Shown: positions 46,031-59,045 of the stretch, in pieces | Layout: every line of letters starts with the position of its first letter | Position numbering within the stretch: the first letter of the stretch is position 1 | From: Lineus longissimus | Lineage: Eukaryota > Nemertea > Pilidiophora > Heteronemertea > Lineidae | NCBI RefSeq assembly: GCF_910592395.1 | Contig: NC_088324.1 | Location: forward strand, 8,334,953-8,398,952 | Direction: 5' to 3' | Length of the DNA stretch: 64,000 bases | The notes under the pieces: model-generated | Seen by the model: the letters and a program-made list of their open reading frames with translations, nothing else | What the model was told of the DNA's origin: nothing | Database searches by the model: none | Program-made: the position numbers and the translations under genes

Positions 46031-47600
46031 GTTCAGATTTTAGATCTCCATTTGTAGACAGGTCATTGTCGAGACCAAAAAGTTACATTGGTGTTCAGGT
46101 TTCAGATGTCCGCTGATGAAGACAGGTCAATATCACAACTACAAATATCAGTGTTCAGATTTAAGATTTAAGACTTGAAAAGAGTTCAGATTTAAGTTGT
46201 CTTTCCTGGAGAGGTCAGTGTTACAACCACCGATAGATCTCGGTGTTCAGGTTTCAGATGTCCCCTGATGAAGACAGGTCAGTTTCACAACCACAAATAT
46301 CAGTGTTCAGATTTAAGATTTAAGACTTGAAAAGAGTTCAGATTTAAGTTGTCTTTCCTGGACAGGTCAGTGTTACAACCACCGATAGATCTCGGTGTTC
46401 AGGTTTCAGATGTCCCCTGATGAAGACAGGTCAATTTCACAACTACAAATATCAGTGTTCAGATTTAAGATTTAAGACTTGAAAAGAGTTCAGATTTAAG
46501 TTGTCTTTCCTGGACAGGTCAGTGTTACAACCACCGATAGATCTCGGTGTTCAGGTTTCAGATGTCCCCTGATGAAGACAGGTCAATATCACAACTACAA
46601 ATATCAGTGTTCAGATTTAAGATTTAAGACTTGAAAAGAGTTCAGATTTAAGTTGTCTTTCCTGGACAGGTCAGTGTTACAACCACCGATAGATCTCAGT
46701 GTTCAGGTTTCAGATGTCCCCTGATGAAGACAGGTCAGTTTCACAACCACAAATATCAGTGTTCAGATTTAAGATTTAAGACTTGAAAAGAGTTCAGATT
46801 TAAGTTGTCTTTCCTGGACAGGTCAGTGTTACAACCACCGATAGATCTCGGTGTTCAGGTTTCAGATGTCCCCTGATGAAGACAGGTCAATTTCACAACT
46901 ACAAATATCAGTGTTCAGATTTAAGATTTTAGACTTGAAAAGAGTTCAGATTTAAGTTGTCTTTCCTGGACAGGTCAGTGTTACAACCACCGATAGATCT
47001 CGGTGTTCAGGTTTCAGATGTCCCCTGATGAAGACAGGTCAGTTTCACAACCACGAATATCAGTGTTCAGATTTAAGATTTAAGACTTGAAAAGAGTTCA
47101 GATTTAAGTTGTCTTTCCTGGACAGGTCAGTGTTACAACCACCGATAGATCTCGGTGTTCAGGTTTCAGATGTCCCCTGATGAAGACAGGTCAATATCAC
47201 AACCACAAATATCAGTGTTCAGATTTAAGATTTAAGACTTGAAAAGAGTTCAGATTTAAGTTGTCTTTCCTGGACAGGTCAGTGTTACAACCACCGATAG
47301 ATCTCGGTGTTCAGGATTCAGATGTCCCTTGAAGACAGGTCAATGTCACAACAAGAAATATATTTCTGCGTTCAGATCTGAAGTATCCCTCGAGGACAAG
47401 TCAGTGTCACAACCACCAATAGATCGTGGTGCTCAGATTTCAGATGTCCCTTGAAAACAGCTCAATGTCACAACCAGAAATAGATCCGGTGTACAGATTT
47501 TAGATGTCTCTCCAGGACAAATCAATGTCACAACCACTAACAGGTGTTCAGATTTCCGATGTGCCTCAAAGACAACTAGATCAATGCACAAACACAAGTA
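46030..47600. repeat. Higher-order satellite: 152-bp units from about 60-bp monomers
   Basis: cggtgttcaggtttcagatg recurs at 46241, 46393, 46545, 46697 (cag variant), 46849, 47001, 47153 and 47305, exactly 152 bp apart, with a few differences between units. Each unit contains two or three diverged versions of a monomer of the form gttcagatttnagatgtc, gacaggtcaatgtcacaacc, acaaatagatcnggt. Single monomers flank the array on both sides (46030-46090 and 47310-47600) and are much more diverged. Confidence 0.95.
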
Positions 47601-47819
47601 GTGTCTGCCAGGCTCTAAAAGGAAGCATGAATACAAGGGGAGTCATTAAATTCTTGAGAAACATTTATTGCAGGGTTCTTGTCAAGATGAGCTTTTGCCC
47701 TGAGCTTGGACGGTCTCCCACACATGCTTGCAAAACTCCGAATTGGGACAGTAGGGTTCCTTCAACTATTACATGCTGCAGAAACCTCTTGTTTGTTTCC
47801 AATGCTTTGTGAGCTACAC

Positions 47820-48960
47820 TTTAATACCCATCTTTAGGAAACTACAATTTATTGTTTTATTGCAGGCAGCCTGGCCAGAGATGTTTCACGAACAAATATA
47901 ATGACAAGTGTGGAGCTATGGATTCAATTTACCTGACCACCATCCCCACTTCCAAGCAAGACCCAGCAAGATCTGGAGCATATCGAGGTAAGACTTTAAT
48001 TACATCCTTGCCCCCCCCCCCCAGGGGTTGGCTGTCAAAGACTGACTTCGTACCGGATCATGAAACATTCTAAGCTGTACCCAAGGAGGACTACTGGTAA
48101 CAGTTTTGTACAGAGACGACACTAGGTACCAGTATATCACATGAAGAATTACACCCATAGAGTTGAGGGATGGACATGGAGGAGTTTTTGGATGTTCTTC
48201 GTCTTCAGCGTTCGCTCTAGACTAGGAGAGGTTATTCTCCAGGGAGTATTCCTACTTCCTCCAAGGTGGGATGCACACTTTTTGGTACAAAGCCAATTGT
48301 GTTTATTGCCTTAGTGACCCAGTCTTCGGCCATCTTGCTTCTGCCATGTGTCCATGACTGGTCCGTTACATTTTAGTATTCAATTTAAAAGTTTGAATTG
48401 TTTCATTGCAGACTGGCTGGCCAAAGATGTTTATTTTTGTATAATGACAAGTACTGAGCTATGGATTCACTTCAGCACCATCCCAATTACCATGTAAGAA
48501 CCACTTCAGTAAGAGAACATATCAAGGTAAAATTTTTAATGATTTAAACCTGCTCAGGTCTTTTGTCGCCTCCACCCCCGAGGGGGCTGTTGAAGATGGA
48601 CACGTAGCTAGTACAGGGTCATCACAAATTTCTAAGTCCAATGTAATTTGTGCCTGAGGAGGACATCCACAGTGTTGTGTGAAGAATTACTCTCGTAGAG
48701 TTGAAGTTGGACATGCATGACATGAGGGAACTCTGGATTTGATCAATCAGATATATTTCAGAATTCAAATCAACGATTTTGAATTGTTTTTTTGCAGAAC
48801 GCCTAGCCAGAGATGTTTCTCCTGGTGTAGTGAAAAGTGCTGAGCTATGGATTCACTTCACCTCACCGCCATCCCCAATTTCTTGGAGGGGTCAATTCAT
48901 ATTGTGAACTTATTGAGGTAAAATTTAAAGTGTCCTTTCCCCCATTGAAATATTCCACAG
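47820..48960 (+). repeat. Three degenerate tandem copies of an exon-like block, period about 390-540 bp
   Basis: Each copy has a polypyrimidine tract and ttgcag acceptor, about 120 bp of related sequence (ctagccagagatgtttctc, agtgctgagctatggattca, cttcacctcaccgccatccc) and an aag/gag|gta donor. They lie at 47867-47987, about 48411-48523 and 48798-48917. The intron-like parts between them are also related (gaagaattac, tagagttgaagttggacatg). The best shared frame reads LARDV, then ELWIHF, but has stops in each copy. No protein family was recognised. Confidence 0.7.
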
Positions 48961-50054
48961 TCGTAAGTTTTTGTGGCCTGTGAATACATACTCAGGCAAA
49001 CTTCCTGTTCTTCCCATCATCGCACCTCATTAGATGAGAATAGCTCTGTCTACTGATGTCTTGCCAATCTGGCAGAAGGACAGATTTCAAACCCATGAAA
49101 TATGTGTTGTGTCCAAAGAGACTGGAACAGGCAGGTGTCTTTTCAGTTGCCGTCAAATACAGAACGGGGGGAAATGACTCTCGGAAGATACTTCACAAGC
49201 AAGAGAAGACCACATCTGCGAAATTTTGTTTGGATATTAATAGGACATTCAGACAGGGACACAGCCCATGGCTGGGCTCAGGCTGTTACTCAGTGATCTG
49301 TTAGAGCCAATTTTATTGTCCAATTCCTTGTAATCAACAAAATGGTTTACTTCTGCAGGATCAACATTGAAGACGAACACACAAAAACAGGGCTGAAAAG
49401 AATGACTGGGCAGGATGGTTGTGCCGAGCTGCACCGTGGATAACTGTTAGGGGAGAAAAGGGAGCCAAGCATCTCTGGTCGCGTATTACAAAGTTAAGCA
49501 TTGACAACTCTTTGAACTTTGTGAGCAGTATGTAAATGTCTTCACCCAAGTTTATGGAAAGACCGTGCTCCTCATCCATTCTGGAACATAAGGCCACAAT
49601 GCATCTTCATTTCTTTTGGTCTTCTCCCGACTGAAAGAAAGGCCCATCTTCCCAATGTGGCTGTTATCCTTCTTTCCCATGTGGTTCTTAAGCAGCCACA
49701 ATTCCTTTGCCCTGCTTCACTGACGGTCCTATGGATGATGTTGCACTCTATTCAAAAGACCCATGTCCGGTGTAGGTTATCAACATGTAAGATGTTTCAG
49801 GAGTCACAACCTTGAGGGAATCTATATCTTTAACTCTCCGAATCCTGGACAGGGTCTTGTTTAGCAACCATGAATGTAAGACGTTTCAGGAGTCGCAACC
49901 TTTAGGGAATTTGTGTCTTCACCTGTCACAATCTGGGTCTGTTTCTAGTCAAGCTAAACTTTGTAAGCTCCAAAAGTGACTGTCCTAAATGTTTATCTTC
50001 TGCAAGTCCAAATTTGGCCTTGCAATTTGAAATAAATTTGTCTTTTTCTGCAGG
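48961..50054. other. Sequence between exon-like blocks
   Basis: Contains the decayed exon-like block at 49361-49440. It also contains a tandem pair of about 85 bp at 49780-49930 (gtaagatgtttcaggagtca, caacctt, gggaat). No recognisable gene. Confidence 0.4.
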
Positions 50055-50191
50055 ATCATGATCGAAGACCAGTTCTCTACATGCAAGAGCATGGTGAAAA
50101 ACAAGGACATGGGCCTATTTCTTGCCAAGGAAAACATCATGCCTGTTGCTTGTATTGGAAACACCATGCCTACAATGTACTTCTTGCAATA
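50055..50191 (+). CDS. Candidate terminal exon, unidentified protein
   Basis: After a strong acceptor (tgtctttttctgcag), a frame encodes IMIEDQFSTCKSMVKNKDMG, then LFLAKENIMPVACIGNTMPT, and ends MYFLQ-stop. A related but decayed block begins at 49361 after cttctgcag (INIEDEHTKTGLKRMTGQDG, then stop). Together with the three blocks upstream this could be the 3' end of a gene grown by exon duplication, or a duplicated pseudogene. No family was recognised. Confidence 0.3.
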
Positions 50192-51634
50192 GGAAACATC
50201 GTTATAAAGAGGCCTTGTGTGCGATAGATATATATCGTTGTTACTCGCTGTTACTCATGTCATCATAAGGCTCCAGTGAGATACCGGCTATTGACAAATA
50301 TTCACTGTTTTTAATCACAGCACAGAGTCTGAGCAGATGTGATAGTTGGCTGTGTTGCACTTTAGACAGTGATCTGCTTATGGCAGGTAATGGTACTTGT
50401 TTCTAAAACGGCTTCTTATTAGCCCATGCCAGTGTCTACATCTTAGGCAGATGATTGTCTAGATGTGGAAAAGCCAGCCTGAGACTGTTCCATGTCATTG
50501 TTTATTTTGTTTAGAATTTTAAAAAAATTAAAAAAGTGGTCCTTTCCAGCCCCTCCATCTGATGGCACAGTCTGGAAAAGAGAACAGCTAACACACCATC
50601 ATCCTCCTGGTAATGAAGCCAAGATCAGTCCACATGCTAAGGGTTGCAACTCCAACACCACTAACAAGATTTCACTGTGATCAGCTGACTGCAGCAAAAT
50701 CTGACTGGAGAAAATGATGAAGGAATCTACAATGTCGTTGCAAGGACAAGCACTCTTTGAATACAAGGTTGGTGTGCAGTGTTAATCTGTGTGTGATAGA
50801 TTAAACAGCAGGCTAATAGAAAGAAAGCAAGTATGTCCAGAATGCCAAGAATCATAAGTCAAAAAGATTATAATAGGATTTTAGTCATAGAACTCGGGTC
50901 AAGTGCTGTCCTGTTGTGTTCCTTTAATAGAAAATTTTACATTCTAAATAGTTGTTAGTCTGTGGTGCTGGCAAGTTCCTGGCGGATAAGGTTTCAGAGT
51001 GAACTGCAATCACCGTACGATGTCCTTTTGCATTTGACAACCCCCTCTTAGTAAGCCAGAGTCCTTTCATGGTGCTGTTTCTAAAAACTGCCTTTGAAGA
51101 AGAAATCATCAAAATCAAAAAAACTATTGTCTGATTTTCAGCACCTCAACGTGAAAACCACTGGTAATTGAAGCTGGTAGAGCGCCGTGACATCTCTCGT
51201 AAACAAGCTGGGTTGTGGACAAGGATCACGTCAACCAAGAGTTGCAAGTTCAAATGTCTTTGTCTTCGAAGAACTATGCATTTCAGTTGGATCAGCTGAA
51301 CACGATAGGGCCCCTTCCATTCTGACTGGCTAAGACGTCTATCATCTATGGTCTGTACGTGATCAAGGGTATCCACAGTTTCTTTGCTGGGATAAATGGA
51401 AAGCAGTAGAATTCAAGGACGGTGTGACAGCTTTTCCTGTCCTTGCCAGGGATCTAAATATTTTATGGCATCATTCCGTCATATATTACAATGTCCACAA
51501 TCATTTTATTGTCATCTTTTAGTGGCTCTCCTTGATTAAAAGTTTAAGAATGAATAGTAGAGCGTATTTGACAAGACCGGCCATTTGGGATCAAAGTCAC
51601 TGTCCAGTTAAGTGAGTGCAAGAGGAGATCATTA
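50192..51634. other. Unique flank of the 1616-bp array, nothing recognised
   Basis: Short frames only (for example 51146-51376 minus), without domains. The 1616-bp array begins abruptly at 51635 with aaaagttgtaaatctgg. Confidence 0.5.
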
Positions 51635-54600
51635 AAAAGTTGTAAATCTGGTTATTGGAGTAAAGATTGTACAATGGAATATCCACAGGTTAAAGAGCCA
51701 ATTAAGTGCCGCCAGGAGAGCCACGAGCCAAAGAAAAAGTATAGGCTTGAATGAATATAATTTATTATCTTTGGGAATCCTAAGCCTACAGGTACCCTAC
51801 TTGATAAAAAATAAATTTATTTTGTAACCGTTTATGACGTCGTAAGACATCGCCGGCTGGATAGTGGTATTGTTAACAGTCTACCATGCCAAGATTTTTT
51901 GTCATACTGTTGTTGCGCCGTCTATACAATATGCCGGGTACAGTGTACATTGAGTCTGCACTTCACACACTGCGTACTCACACATGTTTGTCATTCCTGC
52001 CGTATCATGTAGCCTTGCACAAATAGTGCAATCAAAATTGTTTTAAAAAGGCATACATGTATTTCTCAAATTTGTAAATTCTTAATTGAAATCTACCAGT
52101 TCAAGCAATTAGATAGCGTAGTGATACACTATCACTAGGGCCTACCGGTACTCTGCATATCTGTACTGTAAAAAAACGGTGCTCGCGGCTCTTGGCTCTC
52201 AGATTGGGGTGTCCCAATGACCACACCTGGTATTCTGTAAGTTACTGTAGCTTAGCTCAGTGGCGTGACCTTTTTGTTTTCACTTTTAAAAACCTATGCG
52301 ATTTGCCGCACTGAAGGTACCTCCAGAGATTGTTGGACTGGGTCCATTGAATGTGACAAAAATACCCAACACTTATTTACAAATGAAGTGAGGGGTGAGC
52401 CTTTTGGTGTAACTCCATATAACTGTCTGGTGATTTCGCTCTGGGCTTGTGACATTCTGATCGGTCTGAAATAATCATTAAAGCCCATCCCTCAAATTGA
52501 GGCCTGTGTCCCGATGGTGGCGTTGAATGGCAAAATCAAAGGGGCATGACGGCGGTTAAACCTGTTGCGAATGGGCAGCATCATTACCAGTTCTGAGATC
52601 TGGTGTGGTGTAGGATATCTGGTTACCATTGCACACATCTCCTGAATCTGCGGTGGGTTGGTACCCCACGCTACGTAGGGGGAGGTTGCTGGGTAAGACT
52701 TGGTCCACGTGAATGGGTAGTACCTGAAAGATGAGAAGTTGCGAATGGACGCCCTGTGAATATGTCCTTCGACCAGCCAGTGCTAACCCGGTCACTGTCT
52801 CCAGGTCACCATGCCTCGGTCAATGAGCGGGCGAAGAACCCAATGGCTCCGTCAGGAGTACATCGTCAACTTCAGCCCGTAGTCAAACCGGCACGCACAA
52901 ATATCTTGGTTGAGAGTGGGGGACATAGTTGAAATTGCTTCTCATCGGGGTAATACAGTACAACTGTATACAACGACCCCATTTTATTTGGATTTTTATT
53001 GAGGAGTGGACGATAATGAGAATTTCAGGCCAGTCCGATTGTCACCAGTTCAGAGGGAGATTACCTGATAGTTATGTGGCATTCCGTCAAACGGTTAACT
53101 CTTTCACATCCTTTGTAAATTAGTGTTGCTTGTTACATGTCGCATTCAATGGCTCATTTGAGGATAGTTTCGGTGATTCTACTTGACCATGAGCAGGCCC
53201 ATTTTGGCCTATAACTGTGTAGTTTGTGCTCTGTAGTAGTATGTGATTTGAAAAGTTGTAAATCTGGTTATTGGAGTAAAGATTGTACAATGGAATATCC
53301 ACAGGTTAAAGAGCCAATTAAGTGCCGCCAGGAGAGCCACGAGCCAAAGAAAAAGTATAGGCTTGAATGAATATAATTTATTATCTTTGGGAATCCTAAG
53401 CCTACAGGTACCCTACTTGATAAAAGATAAATTTATTTTGTAACCGTTTATGACGTCGTAAGACATCACCGGCTGGATAGTGGTATTGTTAACAGTCTAC
53501 CATGCCAAGATTTTTTGTCATACTGTTGTTACGCCGTCTATACAATATGCCGGGTACAGTGTACATTGAGTCTGCACTTCACACACTGCGTACTCACACA
53601 TGTTTGTCATTCCTGCCGTATCATGTAGCCTTGCACAAATAGTGCAATCAAAATTGTTTTAAAAAGGCATACATGTATTTCTCAAATTTGTAAATTCTTA
53701 ATTGAAATCTACCAATTCAAGCAATTAGATAGCGTAGTGATACACTATCACTAGGGCCTACCGGTACTCTGCATATCTGTACTGTAAAAAAACGGTGCTC
53801 GTGGCTCTTGGCTCTCAGATTGGGGTGTTCCAATGACCACACCTGGTATTCTATAAGTTACTGTAGCTTAGCTCAGTGGTGTGACCTTTTTGTTTTCACT
53901 TTTAAAAACCTATGCGATTTGCCGCACTGAAGGTACTTCCAGAGATTGTTGGACTGGGTCCATTGAATGTGACAAAAATACCCAACACCTATTTACAAAT
54001 GAAGTGAGGGGTGAGCCTTTTGGTGTAACTCCATATAACTGTCTGGTGATTTCGCTCTGGGCTTGTGACATTCTGATCGGTCTGAAATAATCATTAAAGC
54101 CCATCCCTCAAATTGAGGCCTGTGTCCCGATGGTGGCGTTGAATGGCAAAATCAAAGGGGCATGACGGCGGTTAAACCTGTTGCGAATGGGCAGCATCAT
54201 TACCAGTTCTGAGATCTGGTGTGGTGTAGGATATCTGGTTACCATTGCACACATCTCCTGAATCTGCGGTGGGTTGGTACCCCACGCTACGTAGGGGGAG
54301 GTTGCTGGGTAAGACTTGGTCCACGTGAATGGGTAGTACCTGAAAGATGAGAAGTTGCGAATGGACGCCCTGTGAATATGTCCTTCGACCAGCCAGTGCT
54401 AACCCGGTCACTGTCTCCAGGTCACCATGCCTCGGTCAATGAGCGGGCGAAGAACCCAATGGCTCCGTCAGGAGTACATCGTCAACTTCAGCCCGTAGTC
54501 AAACCGGCACGCACAAATATCTTGGTTGAGAGTGGGGGACATAGTTGAAATTGCTTCTCATCGGGGTAATACAGTACAACTGTATACAACGACCCCATTT

Positions 54601-57600
54601 TATTTGGATTTTTATTGAGGAGTGGACGATAATGAGAATTTCAGGCCAGTCCGATTGTCACCAGTTCAGAGGGAGATTACCTGATAGTTATGTGGCATTC
54701 CGTCAAACGGTTAACTCTTTCACATCCTTTGTAAATTAGTGTTGCTTGTTACATGTCGCATTCAATGGCTCATTTGAGGATAGTTTCGGTGATTCTACTT
54801 GACCATGAGCAGGCCCATTTTGGCCTATAACTGTGTAGTTTGTGCTCTGTAGTAGTATGTGATTTGAAAAGTTGTAAATCTGGTTATTGGAGTAAAGATT
54901 GTACAATGGAATATCCACAGGTTAAAGAGCCAATTAAGTGCCGCCAGGAGAGCCACGAGCCAAAGAAAAAGTATAGGCTTGAATGAATATAATTTATTAT
55001 CTTTGGGAATCCTAAGCCTACAGGTACCCTACTTGATAAAAGATAAATTTATTTTGTAACCGTTTATGACGTCGTAAGACATCACCGGCTGGATAGTGGT
55101 ATTGTTAACAGTCTACCATGCCAAGATTTTTTGTCATACTGTTGTTACGCCGTCTATACAATATGCCGGGTACAGTGTACATTGAGTCTGCACTTCACAC
55201 ACTGCGTACTCACACATGTTTGTCATTCCTGCCGTATCATGTAGCCTTGCACAAATAGTGCAATCAAAATTGTTTTAAAAAGGCATACATGTATTTCTCA
55301 AATTTGTAAATTCTTAATTGAAATCTACCAATTCAAGCAATTAGATAGCGTAGTGATACACTATCACTAGGGCCTACCGGTACTCTGCATATCTGTACTG
55401 TAAAAAAACGGTGCTCGTGGCTCTTGGCTCTCAGATTGGGGTGTTCCAATGACCACACCTGGTATTCTATAAGTTACTGTAGCTTAGCTCAGTGGTGTGA
55501 CCTTTTTGTTTTCACTTTTAAAAACCTATGCGATTTGCCGCACTGAAGGTACTTCCAGAGATTGTTGGACTGGGTCCATTGAATGTGACAAAAATACCCA
55601 ACACCTATTTACAAATGAAGTGAGGGGTGAGCCTTTTGGTGTAACTCCATATTACTGTCTGGTGATTTTGCTCTGGGCTTGTGACATTCTGATCGGTCTG
55701 AAATAATCATTAAAGCCCATCCCTCAATTTGAGGCCTGTGTCCCGATGGTGGCGTTGAATGGCAAAATCAAAGGGGCATGACGGCGGTTAAACCTGTTGC
55801 GAATGGGCAGCATCATTACCAGTTCTGAGATCTGGTGTGGTGTAGGATATCTGGTTACCATTGCACACATCTCCTGAATCTGCGGTGGGTTGGTACCCCA
55901 CGCTACGTAGGGGGAGGTTGCTGGGTAAGACTTGGTCCACGTGAATGGGTAGTACCTGAAAGATGAGAAGTTGCGAATGGACGCCCTGTGAATATGTCCT
56001 TCGACCAGCCAGTGCTAACCCGGTCACTGTCTCCAGGTCACCATGCCTCGGTCAATGAGCGGGCGAAGAACCCAATGGCTCCGTCAGGAGTACATCGTCA
56101 ACTTCAGCCCGTAGTCAAACCGGCACGCACAAATATCTTGGTTGAGAGTGGGGGACATAGTTGAAATTGCTTCTCATCGGGGTAATACAGTACAACTGTA
56201 TACAACGACCCCATTTTATTTGGATTTTTATTGAGGAGTGGACGATAATGAGAATTTCAGGCCAGTCCGATTGTCACCAGTTCAGAGGGAGATTACCTGA
56301 TAGTTATGTGGCATTCCGTCAAACGGTTAACTCTTTCACATCCTTTGTAAATTAGTGTTGCTTGTTACATGTCGCATTCAATGGCTCATTTGAGGATAGT
56401 TTCGGTGATTCTACTTGACCATGAGCAGGCCCATTTTGGCCTATAACTGTGTAGTTTGTGCTCTGTAGTAGTATGTGATTTGAAAAGTTGTAAATCTGGT
56501 TATTGGAGTAAAGATTGTACAATGGAATATCCACAGGTTAAAGAGCCAATTAAGTGCCGCCAGGAGAGCCACGAGCCAAAGAAAAAGTATAGGCTTGAAT
56601 GAATATAATTTATTATCTTTTAGAATCCTAAGCCTACAGGTACCCTACTTGATAAAAAATAAATTTATTTTGTAACCGTTTATGACGTCGTAAGACATCG
56701 CCTGCTGGATAGTGGTATTGTTAACAGTCTACCATGCCAAGATTTTTTGTCATACTGTTGTTACGCCGTCTATACAATATGCCGGGTACAGTGTACATTG
56801 AGTCTGCACTTCACACACTGCGTACTCACACATGTTTGTCATTCCTGCCGTATCATGTAGCCTTGCACAAATAGTGCAATCAAAATTGTTTTAAAAAGGC
56901 ATACATGTATTTCTCAAATTTGTAAATTCTTAATTGAAATCTACCAATTCAAGCAATTAGATAGCGTAGTGATACACTATCACTAGGGCCTACCGGTACT
57001 CTGCATATCTGTACTGTAAAAAAACGGTGCTCGTGGCTCTTGGCTCTCAGATTGGGGTGTCCCAATGACCACACCTGGTATTCTATAAGTTACTGTAGCT
57101 TAGCTCAGTGGCGTGACCTTTTTGTTTTCACTTTTAAAAACCTATGCGATTTGCCGCACTGAAGGTACCTCCAGAGGTTGTTGGACTGGGTCCATTGAAT
57201 GTGACAAAAATACCCAACACCTATTTACAAATGAAGTGAGGGGTGAGCCTTTTGGTGTAACTCCATATAACTGCCTGGTGATTTCGCTCTGGGCTTGTGA
57301 CATTCTGATCGGTCTGAAATAATCATTAAAGCCCATCCCTCAATTTGAGGCCTGTGTCCCGATGGTGGCGTTGAATGGCAAAATCAAAGGGGCATGACGG
57401 CGGTTAAACCTGTTGCGAATGGGCAGCATCATTACCAGTTCTGAGATCTGGTGTGGTGTAGGATATCTGGTTACCATTGCACACATCTCCTGAATCTGCG
57501 GTGGGTTGGTACCCCACGCTACGTAGGGGGAGGTTGCTGGGTAAGACTTGGTCCACGTGAATGGGTAGTACCTGAAAGATGAGAAGTTGCGAATGGACGC

Positions 57601-59045
57601 CCTGTGAATATGTCCTTCGACCAGCCAGTGCTAACCCGGTCACTGTCTCCAGGTCACCATGCCTCGGTCAATGAGCGGGCGAAGAACCCAATGGCTCCGT
57701 CAGGAGTACATCGTCAACTTCAGCCCGTAGTCAAACCGGCACGCACAAATATCTTGGTTGAGAGTGGGGGACATAGTTGAAATTGCTTCTCATCGGGGTA
57801 ATACAGTACAACTGTATACAACGACCCCATTTTATTTGGATTTTTATTGAGGAGTGGACGATAATGAGAATTTCAGGCCAGTCCGATTGTCACCAGTTCA
57901 GAGGGAGATTACCTGATAGTTATGTGGCATTCCGTCAAACGGTTAACTCTTTCACATCCTTTGTAAATTAGTGTTGCTTGTTACATGTCGCATTCAATGG
58001 CTCATTTGAGGATAGTTTCGGTGATTCTACTTGACCATGAGCAGGCCCATTTTGGCCTATAACTGTGTAGTTTGTGCTCTGTAGTAGTATGTGATTTGAA
58101 AAGTTGTAAATCTGGTTATTGGAGTAAAGATTGAACAATGGAATATCCACAGGTTAAAGAGCCAATTAAGTGCCGCCAGGAGAGCCACGAGCCAAAGAAA
58201 AGGTATAGGCTTGAATGAATATAATTTATTATCTTTGGGAATCCCAAGCCTACAGGTACCCTACTTGATAAAAAATAAATTTATTTTAACCGTTTATGAC
58301 GTCGTAAGACATCGCCGGCTGGATAGTGGTATTGTTAACAGTCTACCATGCCAAGATTTTTATCATACTGTTGTTACGCCGTCTATACAATATGCCGGGT
58401 ACAGTGTACATTGAGTCTGCACTTCACACACTGCGTACTCACACGTTTGTCATTCCTGCCGTATCATGTAGCCTTGCACAAATAGTGCAATCAAAATTGT
58501 TTTAAAAAGGCATACATGTATTTCTCAAATTTGTAAATTCTTAATTGAAATCTGCTAATTCAGGCAATGAGATAGCGTAGTGATACTCTATCACTAGGGC
58601 CTACCGGTACTCTGCATATCTGTACTGTAAAAAAAACGGTGCTCTTAGCTCTTAGCTCTTGGCCTTTAGAAGGCCCCTCCAGAGATTGTTAGACTGGGTC
58701 CATTAAATGAGACAAAAATATCCAACACCTATTTACAAATGAAGTGAGGGGTCAGCCCTTTGGTGTAACTCCATATAACTGTCTGGTGATTTCGTTCTGA
58801 ACTTGTGACACTCTGATCGGTCTGAAATTATCATTACCGTCCATCCCTCAGTTTGCAGCCCGATGGCGGAGAAATGGCGATGTCAAAGGGGCATGATGGT
58901 GGTTAAACCTATTGCGAAAGGACAGTCGGGCGGAGTCCTGATGCTCCGTGTTGTTGGTCTTTGACTGGAGATCATAATCACTCGGGGTAGTTCTGTACTC
59001 CTTTTTTACCATGAGCAGGCCCATTTAGGCCTACAACCTGTCAAT
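51635..59045. repeat. 1616-bp tandem array: four near-identical units plus a deleted fifth
   Basis: Units are 51635-53250, 53251-54866, 54867-56482 and 56483-58098, each exactly 1616 bp. A fifth begins at 58099. It is more diverged after about 58640, lacks the middle (about 58940 onward) and regains similarity only at ccatgagcaggcccattt (59009). Units 2 and 3 share variants absent from 1 and 4 (catcaccggctgg, gtgttccaatg, ggtacttcc), so they are the most recent duplicates. Each carries a TAGTGATA-cac-TATCACTA hairpin. Frames of 60-79 codons recur in each unit, but none has a recognised domain. Confidence 0.97.

Noticed and set aside
52240-52262. tagcttagctcagtgg in the 1616-bp unit, resembling a tRNA A box
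   Set aside because: No B box or foldable cloverleaf follows in the next 100 bp.
52820-53000. RRTQWLRQEYIVNFSP and WLRVGDIVEIASHRGN in the 1616-bp unit, reminiscent of the C-terminal region of BEL/Pao retrotransposon integrases
   Set aside because: There is a stop between the two parts, no upstream integrase or RT motif, and the similarity is too short to call by eye. A profile search of the translated unit would decide.
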